Below, piece after piece: positions 8,887 to 17,515 of a stretch of DNA of 64,000 nucleotides. A program made the translations under genes and the position numbers. The notes beneath the pieces were generated by a model. The model saw nothing but the letters and a program-made list of their open reading frames with translations, had not been told where the DNA came from and ran no database searches. This DNA is from Pseudarthrobacter sulfonivorans. GTDB taxonomy: Bacteria > Actinomycetota > Actinomycetes > Actinomycetales > Micrococcaceae. Each line of letters opens with the position of its first letter. Positions within the stretch are counted from its first letter, which is position 1. The stretch spans positions 1,736,001 through 1,800,000 of the forward strand of contig NZ_CP013747.1 in the NCBI RefSeq assembly GCF_001484605.1, given 5' to 3'.

Positions 8887-10289
8887 AGTTTGAAAACCCT
8901 TCGCGGGGAGGAATCGACGGTGTCCACGATGATTTCGTGGGCACGGTCTTCACTGACTCGGTGCTCGGCCACGAGGCGGGCCAGGAAGGAGGCTTCGATC
9001 CGGCGGGACGCATCGTGGCGGGCGGGGATGGAGCAGAAGGCCCTGGTGTCATCGATGAACCCGGAGGAACGCGAGAAGCCTGCCGTTTCGGTCACGGCGG
9101 AGCGGAAGCGGAGCATGGCATCCGGGGCGTCCAGGAACCACCAGGGTGCGCCCAGGTAGACGGAGGGGTAGAAGCCGGCGAGCGGTGCGAGTTCGCGGGA
9201 GAACACGGTCTCGTCCAGGGTGAACAGCACCAGGTGGAAGTCCTTGGCCGTGCCAAAGTCCTGCAGCAGTGGCCGGATGGCCTCGGTGTAGTTGGTGGCG
9301 AACGGGATGTCGTGGCCGGTATCGGCACCGAAGGCATCGAACGTGGGGGTGTGGTGGTTGCGGAACGAACCGGGGTGGATGGTCATGACCAGCCCGTCTT
9401 CGACAGACATACGACCCATCTGGTACATCATGTGGGCTTCGAAGGTGTTGCGGTCCTCGGCCGTGGCCTTGCCGGCGCGGGCGAGCTCGAAGATGCGCTC
9501 GGCTTCGGCGCGGTCCAGCTTGAGCGTCGCCGGGGTGGCCACACCGTGGTCTGCCGAGACTGCGCCGTGCTCTACGAAGTAGCGGCGGCGGTTTTCCAGG
9601 GCCGTGATGTAGCCCGCGTAGCCGTTGGCGCCGTCACCGGCGGTTTCAATCAGGCGGTCAACGTTGGCGCTCCAGGTGGGGTGCGCAATGTTGAGGTAGG
9701 CATCCGGGCGGAACGTGGGCAGGACGCGGCCGTTGAAGGTGGGGTCCTCGGCGATGGCCTTGTGGCTGGCGAGGTTGTCCAGGGGATCGTCCGTGGTGGC
9801 CAGGACCTCGATGTTGAAGTCCTTGAACAGCTGGCGGGGACGGAAGCCGGGCTCCACGAGCTTCGCGGCGATGGCGTCATAGCTGGCGTCGGCGGACATC
9901 TCGCCCAGGTCTGCGCCCAGGTTGAAGACGCTGTCGAACTGATTGCGCAGCCAGTAGCCGGAGGCCGTGCCCTCGAAGAGGGGCCAGGCATCGACGAACG
10001 TGCGCCAGATTTCGCGTGACCCGGGCGCGGTGGGACCGCCGCCGCGCAGCTTGTCCAGGGGGGCGCCGTTGGCGTGGATCAGGCGGGTGACGTAGTGGTC
10101 CGGGCTGACGAGCAGCGCTGCCGGGTCCGGGAACGGCGTGTTCTGTTCGATGACGGCGGCGTCAACGTGGCCATGCGGGGAGATGATGGGGAGGTCCTGT
10201 ACGCGCGCAAGGAGGTCCCGCGCAATGCTGCGCGTTCCTGGGTCGGCGGGCAGGAGCCTGTCTGGGTTGGCAGCAATCGACTGTGACAT
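8883..10289 (-). CDS. uxaC: Glucuronate isomerase
   Basis: A 468-residue uronate isomerase that interconverts D-glucuronate and D-fructuronate (and galacturonate and tagaturonate). It has the amidohydrolase-like ISPHGHVDA at residues 37-45 with the His-x-His metal pair, and the long UxaC features throughout, including HPGSFRNHH and the closing stretch PRRVFKL. The length is normal. It is first in a two-gene operon with the fructuronate reductase. The ATG at 10289 lies only 6 nt after the predicted -10 element and lacks a clear Shine-Dalgarno, so the mRNA may be leaderless. Confidence 0.95.
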   Translation of the reverse strand: MSQSIAANPDRLLPADPGTRSIARDLLARVQDLPIISPHGHVDAAVIEQNTPFPDPAALLVSPDHYVTRLIHANGAPLDKLRGGGPTAPGSREIWRTFVDAWPLFEGTASGYWLRNQFDSVFNLGADLGEMSADASYDAIAAKLVEPGFRPRQLFKDFNIEVLATTDDPLDNLASHKAIAEDPTFNGRVLPTFRPDAYLNIAHPTWSANVDRLIETAGDGANGYAGYITALENRRRYFVEHGAVSADHGVATPATLKLDRAEAERIFELARAGKATAEDRNTFEAHMMYQMGRMSVEDGLVMTIHPGSFRNHHTPTFDAFGADTGHDIPFATNYTEAIRPLLQDFGTAKDFHLVLFTLDETVFSRELAPLAGFYPSVYLGAPWWFLDAPDAMLRFRSAVTETAGFSRSSGFIDDTRAFCSIPARHDASRRIEASFLARLVAEHRVSEDRAHEIIVDTVDSSPRRVFKL

Positions 10290-10295
10290 AGATCC

Positions 10296-10334
10296 ATGAT
10301 CTGCCCGGCGTCGGGTTTTGTCAACCGGTTGCCA
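10296..10334 (-). promoter_or_regulatory. uxaC promoter with LacI-type operator
   Basis: Minus strand: -35 TTGACA (10319-10324), 17-bp spacer, -10-like GATCAT (10296-10301). The operator TGTCAACCGGTTGCCA (10319-10334) contains the -35. A further TTTGCCAAAC half-site follows at about 10338. Transcription would start at or next to the uxaC ATG. Confidence 0.72.
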
Positions 10335-10370
10335 TAATTTGCCAAACGGTGGAATCGGCCCTGCCAGGAC

Positions 10371-11432
10371 TCACTTCGCGGGCAGGATCCTACCGCTGGA
10401 CCCGCGCAGCACCAGCTCAGTCTCGACGCTCAAGGTGCCTGCCTGTTCCCCGCTTCCGTGAAGAACGTCCAGCAGGCGCTTGGCGGCTGCCTCGCCGCAC
10501 TCCCCCAGCGGCGAACGCACGGTGGTGAGCGGTGGCGTCGTGAAATCCGCGCCGAAAATGTCGTCAAAGCCGATGATGCTGATGTGGTCGGGCACCACCA
10601 CGCCGGCAGCCTGGAGCTCCTGCATGAGCCCGATGGCCAGCAGGTCGTTGTACGTCAGGACCGCGGTGGCGCCGCTGGCGCGGACATCACGCGCAGTCTT
10701 CCGGCCGCCGTCGACCGTTGGTTTGGTGGATTCGAGCCGCACTGCCTCGAGGCGGGACCAGTCGCAGGCTGCCTGTACACCCTCCCACCGGCGTTCGGAC
10801 ATCCAGGATTCCGGTGGCCCCGCCACATAGGCAACCTTCGTGTGGCCGTTGGCGGCCAGGCTGCGGACCGCCTCGCTGATCCCCTTGTTGACGTCCGGCA
10901 CCACGCACGGCACGCCCTCCACTTCGCGGTTGATGACCACCACGGGTTTGTCTTGGGCCAGGGCGCGGATGTTGTCATCGTTCATGCGCGGGCTCGCCAG
11001 AATAAGGCCGTCCACGGTGGCCATGAGGCGCCGGGCGGCAGTCAGTTCAGTTGCCGAGGACTCCGCCGATTCGGCGAGCACCAGGGTGTAGTCCCGGCTG
11101 GTTGCCGTGGTCTCGGCGCCGCGGATGATGTCAAAGAAGGTGGGGTTGGTAATGTCCGCGACGATGAGGCCGAACGTATTGGTCTTGCCCGTGGGAAGGG
11201 CGCGCGCGAACGGATTGACCTGGTAGTTCAGCTCGGCAGCCGCGTCCTCGATGAGCTTCTGTGTTTTGGAGCTGACCCTGCCCGGCTTGCTGAGTGCCCG
11301 GGAAACCGTGGACGCGTTGACGCCGGCCATCTTGGCGATGTCGTAGATGGTGGCGTTGGATTTGCCGTCGCGGCCGTGTTTTTTGACCGACCCCGTTGAT
11401 GGGGCGGTTTCCGGCGTTTGGGGTTCAGTCAC
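10371..11432 (-). CDS. LacI-family transcriptional regulator
   Basis: A 353-residue LacI/GalR repressor. The helix-turn-helix is at residues about 27-48 (ATIYDIAKMAGVNASTVSRA), followed by the hinge region and a periplasmic-binding-protein-like effector domain with NPTFFDIIRGAE and SIIGFDDIFGADF. The start is GTG with a GGGG-rich site upstream. It lies just upstream of uxaC on the same strand. Its recognition helix STVSRALSKP is nearly the same as that of the regulator at 21.3 kb, so both may bind the TGRCAACCGRTTGYCA operators of this island. The effector is probably a sugar acid. Confidence 0.92.
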   Translation of the reverse strand: MTEPQTPETAPSTGSVKKHGRDGKSNATIYDIAKMAGVNASTVSRALSKPGRVSSKTQKLIEDAAAELNYQVNPFARALPTGKTNTFGLIVADITNPTFFDIIRGAETTATSRDYTLVLAESAESSATELTAARRLMATVDGLILASPRMNDDNIRALAQDKPVVVINREVEGVPCVVPDVNKGISEAVRSLAANGHTKVAYVAGPPESWMSERRWEGVQAACDWSRLEAVRLESTKPTVDGGRKTARDVRASGATAVLTYNDLLAIGLMQELQAAGVVVPDHISIIGFDDIFGADFTTPPLTTVRSPLGECGEAAAKRLLDVLHGSGEQAGTLSVETELVLRGSSGRILPAK

Positions 11433-11468
11433 CGCCCCATCCTAACGATGAAACCACTCAAGCAGGTC

Positions 11469-11510
11469 GCAGCTGTGGCCGTTTTGATGGTCCAAAACGG
11501 CCACAGCTGC
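11469..11510 (-). terminator. Hairpin after the first Gfo/Idh oxidoreductase gene
   Basis: A perfect 17-bp inverted repeat (11469-11485 and 11494-11510) with an 8-nt loop lies 28 bp past the stop of the oxidoreductase gene. It probably ends the long ABC-isomerase-oxidoreductase transcript that starts near 19.1 kb, separating it from the LacI gene. Confidence 0.72.
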
Positions 11511-11538
11511 TACTCAGCTTCGCTGCTCGCCCGGGAGG

Positions 11539-12705
11539 TTACGTGCGCTGGGCGAACTTGCCCTCTTCGGCGATGCGCTTGTTGAGCTCGGCGAGGAACT
11601 CGTTCTCGTCGAAGTCCAGTCCGACTTCCTTGCCGGTCCAGGCGGAGAGGTGGATGGCGTTGGCCAGGCGGACCCCGTTGATGCCGTCCGAGCCCGGAGC
11701 CAGCAGCGGTGTGCCGTCCAGGATGTTGGCGGCGAAGTTCTCCAGGACGCCGGAGTGCTGAGCACCCCAAGCGGACTCGAACTCGATAACCTCAGTGGTG
11801 TAGTACTCCTCCGGATTCAGTTCGCCCATAAAGAGCTTGCGGACATCGTCCATGCCCATGCCGTCGCTGAGCTCGCGCTCGGGCTTCTTCAGGCGGGTCA
11901 CGGTAGCGGTCTTGCTACCCTCGACGACGATCTTGCCCTGGTCGCCCAGGATCTCGAAGCGGTCGGTGCCGGTCAGGTCATGGGTGGCGGTGACAAAAAC
12001 GCCGGTAACGCCGTCTCCGTAGTCAACTATCGCAGTCACTTCATCTTCGACGGCGATGTCTCGGCGGAAGCCGAAGGAAACCTTGGAGTAGACGGACTTC
12101 GGCACGCCGCAGATCCACTGCCAGAGGTCCAGCTGGTGCGGTGCCTGGTTGACCAGGACGCCGCCACCTTCGCCGCCCCACGTCGCGCGCCATTCGCTGG
12201 AGTTGTAGTAGCCCTGCGGACGCCACCAGTTGGTGATGATCCAGTTGCTGCGGCGGATCTTGCCGATCTCGCCGTTTTCCACAATCTCTTTGAGCTTCTT
12301 GTACAGCGGGTTGTTGCGCTGGTTGAACATGATGCCGAAGGAGAGTTCCGGCTTGGAGGCCGCGAATTCGTTCAGTTCCTTGACCTGCTTGGTGTAGACG
12401 CCGGCGGGCTTCTCCACGAGGGCGTGGATGTTGCGTTTGAGCGTCTCGATGCCCATTTCCGGGTGCAGGAAGTGCGGAACACAGGTCACGACAGCGTCAA
12501 CGTCGCCACTTTCGAGCATGGCGATGTAGTCGTCATAGAACGGCGCGTCAGGGTATGTGGCCGAGGCCAATTCCTTCTTGGCCGGATCGGTGTCGCAGAT
12601 GGCGCCGATCACCATGTTGGGGACCATGCCGTCCGTGATGAACTTGGCGTAAGCGCCGCCCTGCTGGCCCAGGCCGATGATGCCGAGGCGTACTTTCTTG
12701 CTCAC
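11539..12705 (-). CDS. Gfo/Idh/MocA family oxidoreductase
   Basis: A 388-residue NAD(P)-dependent sugar oxidoreductase. Seen: Rossmann motif LGIIGLGQQGGAYA near the N-terminus, the family's EKP catalytic motif (ALVEKPAG), and a C-terminal alpha/beta domain with GGGVLVNQAPHQLDLWQW, where the His is the usual catalytic residue. I chose the GTG at 12705 because AAGGA lies about 9 nt upstream; a longer frame runs through a repeated intergenic element. It is the last gene of the ABC transporter operon, behind a TIM-barrel isomerase, a pairing common in inositol- or keto-sugar pathways. The substrate is unknown. Confidence 0.88.
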   Translation of the reverse strand: MSKKVRLGIIGLGQQGGAYAKFITDGMVPNMVIGAICDTDPAKKELASATYPDAPFYDDYIAMLESGDVDAVVTCVPHFLHPEMGIETLKRNIHALVEKPAGVYTKQVKELNEFAASKPELSFGIMFNQRNNPLYKKLKEIVENGEIGKIRRSNWIITNWWRPQGYYNSSEWRATWGGEGGGVLVNQAPHQLDLWQWICGVPKSVYSKVSFGFRRDIAVEDEVTAIVDYGDGVTGVFVTATHDLTGTDRFEILGDQGKIVVEGSKTATVTRLKKPERELSDGMGMDDVRKLFMGELNPEEYYTTEVIEFESAWGAQHSGVLENFAANILDGTPLLAPGSDGINGVRLANAIHLSAWTGKEVGLDFDENEFLAELNKRIAEEGKFAQRT

Positions 12706-12723
12706 TGTTATTTGTCCTTCTTT

Positions 12724-12766
12724 GTTGGTTGAGCTTGTGTTTCGTTGGTTGAGCTTGTCGAAACCA
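12724..12766. repeat. Direct repeat of a GTTGGTTGAGCTTGT unit
   Basis: The 15-mer GTTGGTTGAGCTTGT occurs at 12724-12738 and again at 12744-12758, where it continues as CGAAACCA. The unit resembles short intergenic repeats I recall as common in Arthrobacter-type genomes. It sits between the isomerase and oxidoreductase genes. Confidence 0.6.
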
Positions 12767-12778
12767 GAAGCGATCCGG

Positions 12779-13651
12779 TTAGAAAAGCTCGGACTGCCCC
12801 AGGGCAACCAGGTTGTCGTAGGAGGTCTGCAGCGCTTCCCAAACCGTGCGGCCGTAGAGTTCGTCCTGCTCCACCAGCAGGTACTGGGCGCCGGCGGCCT
12901 GCGCGGCCGGGATGATGGAGGCGAAGTCCAGGTTGCCTTCGCCCACTTCGGCGAACTGGACAACGTTCTTGAACTCCGTCATGAATCCAACGAAATCCCC
13001 CGAATCCAGCAGCCCCATGGCCGACTCCGGCATTTGGCCGATCCGGTAGTCCTTGAGGTGCACCATGGCAGTGCGGCCCGCGTACTTTTCCAGCGTTCGA
13101 ACCGGGTCCAGGCCGCCGCGCTGGACCCAGTGCACGTCGATTTCCATGCCCATGGCCGGGGAGTTCTCGGCGATGATGTCCAGCATGTACTTACCGTCGA
13201 ACTTCGCGAACTCGATGTGGTGGTTGTGGTAGTACAGGCCCAAGCCCTGCTCGTGCAGACGCTCGGCGTACTCGTTGGCCTTCTTCGCGAAGTCAATCAC
13301 CGCGCCGATGGACGTCATTGCCTCGAACGGCAGCATACCGATCCGCAGCAGCTTCGAGTCCAGGCTCTTGGCGTCATCGACAATCTTGTCAAAGTGCTCC
13401 GCCAGGGAATCGCCCGGCCGGCCTTTGGGGGCCTCCATGGCCACGGACAGGGCCGCGATGTCCATGCCCAGCTCGCTGCGAGAGCGGTCCAGTTCGGCGA
13501 CGTTTTCCGGTGTCATCGGAATCTGGGAGATTTCGACGGCGTTGTAGCCGATTGCGCTGACCTTACGGAGCGTTTCGAACGCCCCGATTTCGGTGAAACT
13601 GTCCTTCAGCATCATTGCCTGTACGCCAATTTTGGCCACTTTTTCCTCCAT
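12779..13651 (-). CDS. Sugar phosphate isomerase/epimerase (TIM-barrel, xylose isomerase-like)
   Basis: A 290-residue protein of the AP-endonuclease-2/xylose-isomerase-like TIM-barrel family. Metal and substrate sites are visible in YHNHHIEF, MEIDVHWVQRGG, VHLKDY and the late Glu of LLVEQDE. Members isomerise or epimerise keto-sugars or inososes (IolE, IolI, tagatose epimerase). It follows the ABC ATPase gene by 32 bp and precedes a Gfo/Idh oxidoreductase, so it should act on the sugar brought in by this importer. A second isomerase/oxidoreductase pair lies at 19.2-21.1 kb. Confidence 0.85.
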   Translation of the reverse strand: MEEKVAKIGVQAMMLKDSFTEIGAFETLRKVSAIGYNAVEISQIPMTPENVAELDRSRSELGMDIAALSVAMEAPKGRPGDSLAEHFDKIVDDAKSLDSKLLRIGMLPFEAMTSIGAVIDFAKKANEYAERLHEQGLGLYYHNHHIEFAKFDGKYMLDIIAENSPAMGMEIDVHWVQRGGLDPVRTLEKYAGRTAMVHLKDYRIGQMPESAMGLLDSGDFVGFMTEFKNVVQFAEVGEGNLDFASIIPAAQAAGAQYLLVEQDELYGRTVWEALQTSYDNLVALGQSELF

Positions 13652-13683
13652 GGTTTTCGCTGTTATATAAATCTGGTCCGGCC

Positions 13684-14589
13684 TTAGGCGGGGACGCCAG
13701 CCTGTTCGGCCTGTATGCGCTGCTCTTCAAGCAGCCGGTGACGGTCGGCGCGGCGCTTCTCCTGGCGGTCCGGGTCCGGCACCGGAGAAGCGAGCAGCAG
13801 CCGCTGCGTGTAGGGGTGTTCGGGGTCGCGCGTGACAACGTCTGCCGGGCCCTGCTCCACTATTTCTCCACGGTACATCACGGCTACACGGTGGCTGATG
13901 TGGCGGACCACGTCAAGGTCGTGGGAGACAAACAAGTAGGACACGCCGGTGTCCTTCTGGATCTGCAGGAACAGATCCAGAACACGGGCCTGCGTGGAGA
14001 GGTCCAGGGCACTGACCGGCTCATCACAGACGATGAGTTTCGGCGACAGTGCCAGTGCACGGGCGATGGCCACGCGCTGGCGCTGGCCGCCGCTGAACTC
14101 CCGCGGGAGACGGTGGATGGCATCCGAGGGCAGGCCTACCTGGTCCAGGAGCTCTTTGACGCGCTTCTTGGCTGCTGCCTGCTCCATGCCTTGCACGCCC
14201 AGCGGTTCCGCAAGGATGTCGCCGATCTCCAGGGCAGGGTTCAGCGACGTGTACGGATCCTGGAAAACCACCTGCATGTCTCGGCTCAGGACGCGGCGCT
14301 GCTTCCGGCCGGCGTGGCTGATGTCCTGGCCTTCGAAGGTGATCTTGCCACCGCTTACGGGCGCGAGCCCCAGCACCGCCCGGCCCAGGGTGGTCTTGCC
14401 GGAGCCCGACTCCCCCACCAGGCCCAGGGTCTCGCCCTGGCCGATGCTGATGTTTATATCCGTCAGGGCGCGGAATTTCCGTGCCCGGAACCCTTTGCCG
14501 GCGTACTCCACCACCAGGTTGTCCACCCGAAGAAGTTCTTGGCGTGCCGGCGCTGATTCCGCGGCGCGCAAGGCTGCAGTTTCGGTCAC
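13684..14589 (-). CDS. Peptide-type ABC transporter ATP-binding protein (DppF/OppF-like)
   Basis: A 301-residue ATPase of the oligopeptide/nickel ABC family. Seen: Walker A GESGSGKTT (about 59-67), the ABC signature FSGGQRQRVAIARAL, Walker B LIVCDEPVSALD, the switch His in LFVSHDLDVV, and the C-terminal oligopeptide_HPY-type extension with HPYTQRLLLASP. The GTG start overlaps the stop of the permease-ATPase fusion by 4 bp. In Actinobacteria many such systems carry sugars or glycosides rather than peptides, and the neighbouring isomerase and dehydrogenase genes point that way here. Confidence 0.92.
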   Translation of the reverse strand: MTETAALRAAESAPARQELLRVDNLVVEYAGKGFRARKFRALTDINISIGQGETLGLVGESGSGKTTLGRAVLGLAPVSGGKITFEGQDISHAGRKQRRVLSRDMQVVFQDPYTSLNPALEIGDILAEPLGVQGMEQAAAKKRVKELLDQVGLPSDAIHRLPREFSGGQRQRVAIARALALSPKLIVCDEPVSALDLSTQARVLDLFLQIQKDTGVSYLFVSHDLDVVRHISHRVAVMYRGEIVEQGPADVVTRDPEHPYTQRLLLASPVPDPDRQEKRRADRHRLLEEQRIQAEQAGVPA

Positions 14590-16469
14590 AGTACGTTCTC
14601 CTTGGCAGTTGATGACGCAGTTGCAGACGAAGCAGCTGACACCAGCATGGTCATGGGTTCCTTGCCTTCCAGCATGGAAGCCAGCAGGGTCTGGGTGTAG
14701 CGTTCTTTCGGTTCGCGCAGGATCTCCCGTACGGGGCCTTCCTCCACCAGCCGGCCGTTCTGCATGACCACAACGCGGTCACAGAGGTCAGCCACAACGC
14801 CGAAGTTGTGGGTCACCAGAATGACGCCGACGCCGAGGCGCCGCTGGAGGTCGCGGATGAGGTCAAGGACATCGGCCTGGACCGTGACGTCCAGTGCCGT
14901 AGTGGGCTCATCGGCAATGATGAGGTCCGGTTCGCAGCTGATGGCACCGGCGATGAGTACGCGCTGGGCCATGCCGCCGGAGACCTCGTGGGGGTAGGCC
15001 CTGAAGGTCCGGTCCGGGTTGACGATTCCGACGTCGGAGAGCAGCTTCATGGCCCGAGTGGTGGCTTCTGCCTTGGAGATTCCCAGGACCCGCACCATGG
15101 GCGTGACCAGCTGGTAGCCGATGGTGAATGCCGGGTCCAGGTTGCTCATGGGTTCCTGCGGGATGTAGGAAATCCGCTTGCCACGCAGCTTGGAGAGACG
15201 ATCCTGGCTGACCTTTTCCTCGCCGGGTGCAACGGTGTAGTTGCCATCGAACTGGATGGAGCCGCCCACGATGCGCGCGGTGTCCGGCAGCAGGCCCAGG
15301 ATGGAGAAGGCGGTCTGGGACTTGCCCGAACCGGATTCGCCCACGATGCCGAGGATTTCGCCGCGGTCCACGTGGAAGGAGACGTCGTCCACCACTTTCT
15401 TGATCGATCCGTTGGCCTGGGGGTAGCCGACGCCGAGGTTGGTCACCTTGACGAGGTGGTGTTCGGTCCCGGCCTCGACGGCGGCGGCAGTCTTTCGTGC
15501 TGCCCGCGTGACCGCGGCACCAGCGGCGGGTGCCGCCGTCGTGCTATTCGCCTGGACCTTCCTGCGGTGCTTGATCTTTTCGCCGTCTTCCAGGGCGTCG
15601 CGGATAGCGTTGCCCAAGAGGACCAGGGCGCCGATGGTCAGCGCCATGGCAAGCGCGGGCCAGAAGAGCAGAGTCGGGGTGAGATAGACGTTCTTGAAGC
15701 CTTCGCTGAGCATCACACCCCAGGTGGCCTTGGCCGGATCGCCCAGGCCCAGGAACTCGAGTCCGGACTGGATGGCGATGGCCACGCCGGCGATCGCTGC
15801 CGTCTGGATGATGATGGGCGCGCGAACCACGGAAAAGATGTGGCGGGTGATGATGCTGAGGTCTGACAGGCCGGAGACGCGGGCGGCATCAACGTAGAGC
15901 TCGTTGCGGACCGACTGCACCGCTGACCGTGTCAGGCGGAAGTAGGAAGGGCTGATCAGGACGCCGAACGCGATCATGGCAATCCATACCGACGGACCGA
16001 ACGCAGCCCGGATGGTGAGGAGGACGATCAGGCCCGGGAGGCTCATCAGGATACTGACAATCCAGTTGGAGACAGATTCAAACTTGCCGGCGTAGTAGCC
16101 GGCCACGAGGCCGGCGGGCAGGCCGATCGCGATGGCAACTGCGGCGCAAAGGAGCGCGGAGCTGAGGGTCAGCTGCGCCCCGAAGAGCAGCCGGCTCCAG
16201 ACGTCACGGCCGGAGCTGTCAGTGCCCAGGATGTTGACTGCGTCCGGGGCGGCGAGGGTCTTGGAGATGTTGGCGAAGTTCTCGTCGAACGGGGCCAGGA
16301 CATCGGCGAAGACAGCCATGACGGCCATGGCCAGCAGGATGACAATGGCGACGACGCCCATGGGATTCTTGAACAGGCGCTTGAGGACTGTTGACCGGAC
16401 GACAGTCCCGGTCTGGCCTGACGTCCCAGGTGCGGGTGTCAGTGCTGAGGTTTCGACGGACTCGGTCAC
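14586..16469 (-). CDS. ABC transporter permease-ATPase fusion (DppC-DppD-like)
   Basis: A 627-residue fusion of two transporter parts. Residues about 20-300 are a DppC/OppC permease with an N-terminal membrane segment (VVAIVILLAMAVMAVFA), four to five more segments, and the EAA-like loop YVDAARVSGLSDLSII. After an Ala/Thr-rich linker (about 305-335), residues 340-600 form a DppD-type ATPase with GESGSGKSQ, VSGGMAQRVLIAGAI and LIIADEPTTALD. Note SGGMAQR in place of the usual SGGQRQR. The start is GTG, overlapping the upstream permease stop by 4 bp. Fusion fixes a 1:1 ratio of permease and one ATPase, with DppF as the second ATPase. Confidence 0.92.
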   Translation of the reverse strand: MTESVETSALTPAPGTSGQTGTVVRSTVLKRLFKNPMGVVAIVILLAMAVMAVFADVLAPFDENFANISKTLAAPDAVNILGTDSSGRDVWSRLLFGAQLTLSSALLCAAVAIAIGLPAGLVAGYYAGKFESVSNWIVSILMSLPGLIVLLTIRAAFGPSVWIAMIAFGVLISPSYFRLTRSAVQSVRNELYVDAARVSGLSDLSIITRHIFSVVRAPIIIQTAAIAGVAIAIQSGLEFLGLGDPAKATWGVMLSEGFKNVYLTPTLLFWPALAMALTIGALVLLGNAIRDALEDGEKIKHRRKVQANSTTAAPAAGAAVTRAARKTAAAVEAGTEHHLVKVTNLGVGYPQANGSIKKVVDDVSFHVDRGEILGIVGESGSGKSQTAFSILGLLPDTARIVGGSIQFDGNYTVAPGEEKVSQDRLSKLRGKRISYIPQEPMSNLDPAFTIGYQLVTPMVRVLGISKAEATTRAMKLLSDVGIVNPDRTFRAYPHEVSGGMAQRVLIAGAISCEPDLIIADEPTTALDVTVQADVLDLIRDLQRRLGVGVILVTHNFGVVADLCDRVVVMQNGRLVEEGPVREILREPKERYTQTLLASMLEGKEPMTMLVSAASSATASSTAKENVL

Positions 16470-17407
16470 GAGGCACGCACCTTCGGGTTAAGCCAGCCGT
16501 TGAGCAGGTCAACGATGAGGTTGACCACAATGACGACGGCGACGGTGTACATAACAACGCCCATGACCACCGGCTGGTCACTCTGGCTGGTGGCGGCTAC
16601 GGCCAGCGGCCCCATGCCGGGAAGGGCAAAGATCTGCTCGATGATGACCACGCCGCCCAGCATGCCGATCAACTGGAGGCTGAGCACGGTCAGTCCAGCC
16701 GGAGCTGCGCTGCGCAGGACGTGCTTGAACAGGACCTCGCGCTCACCGATGCCGCGGCTGCGCAGGGTGCGGACGTAATCGCGTTCGAGCTGCTTGATGA
16801 CGGCGCTGCGGATCTGCTGGGCACCGCTGGTGACGCCGTTGATCAGCAGGGCGATCACCGGAAGGGTCAAGGAAAGCACCCAGGCATCCGCGCTCACACC
16901 GGGCGAAATGGTGCTGGTGGCGGGAAACAGGCCCATCTGGATAGCAAGGATGGTCACCAGGATGATGCCGATGACAAAGCCGGGGACAGAATCGCCGATG
17001 ATGGCACCGATCTGGACCACGCGGTCCACCCAGCCGCGCTTTACTGCTGCGGCGACGCCGATGAGGGTGGCGATGATGGAGATCAGGAGCATGGCTGCAA
17101 TCACCATGGTCATGGTCACCGGAATGCGCGTGGCAAGGGCGTTGGAGACGGGTTCAGAGGTGAACCAGGACGTGCCCAGATCCCCCTGCAGGGCGCCCGT
17201 GAGCCAGCTGAAGTAGCGCGTGAGGATGGGCTGGTCGAGCCCCAACTCCGCTTCTTTCACGGCCAGCTGATCCGGCGTTGCCTGGTCGCCCAGGATGTTC
17301 CGTGCAATGCTGCCGCTCGATACATATAGCAGGGAAAAAACGAGGATCGAGACGGCGAACAGGACTACGAGTCCGCTGCCGAGGCGTTTAAGGATGAAAG
17401 TGATCAT
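16466..17407 (-). CDS. Peptide-type ABC transporter permease (DppB/OppB-like)
   Basis: A 313-residue inner-membrane permease with the DppB N-terminal pattern FILKRLGSGLVVLFAVSILVF, about six membrane segments and the permease loop YVRTLRSRGIGEREVL that docks on the ATPase. Of two possible starts I took the ATG at 17407, which has GGAG 6 nt upstream; the ATG at 17419 would place the ribosome site inside the gene. It follows the binding-protein gene after a 108-bp gap that contains a hairpin. Confidence 0.92.
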   Translation of the reverse strand: MITFILKRLGSGLVVLFAVSILVFSLLYVSSGSIARNILGDQATPDQLAVKEAELGLDQPILTRYFSWLTGALQGDLGTSWFTSEPVSNALATRIPVTMTMVIAAMLLISIIATLIGVAAAVKRGWVDRVVQIGAIIGDSVPGFVIGIILVTILAIQMGLFPATSTISPGVSADAWVLSLTLPVIALLINGVTSGAQQIRSAVIKQLERDYVRTLRSRGIGEREVLFKHVLRSAAPAGLTVLSLQLIGMLGGVVIIEQIFALPGMGPLAVAATSQSDQPVVMGVVMYTVAVVIVVNLIVDLLNGWLNPKVRAS

Positions 17408-17446
17408 TGCTGGCTCCATTGAACTGGCATGGATTGGTTGGCCCGA

Positions 17447-17480
17447 TCCGGCAGCCCACCGTTGGTGATGGGCTGCCGGA
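17447..17480 (-). other. Intercistronic hairpin between binding protein and permease genes
   Basis: A perfect 12-bp stem (17447-17458 and 17469-17480) with a 10-nt loop sits between the stop of the solute-binding-protein gene and the start of dppB. There is no U-tract. It may protect the upstream mRNA or partly stop transcription so that binding protein exceeds permease. Confidence 0.65.
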
Positions 17481-17515
17481 CCTGCGCAGGTTATTGTGTG
17501 GCTACGTACCCGGTA

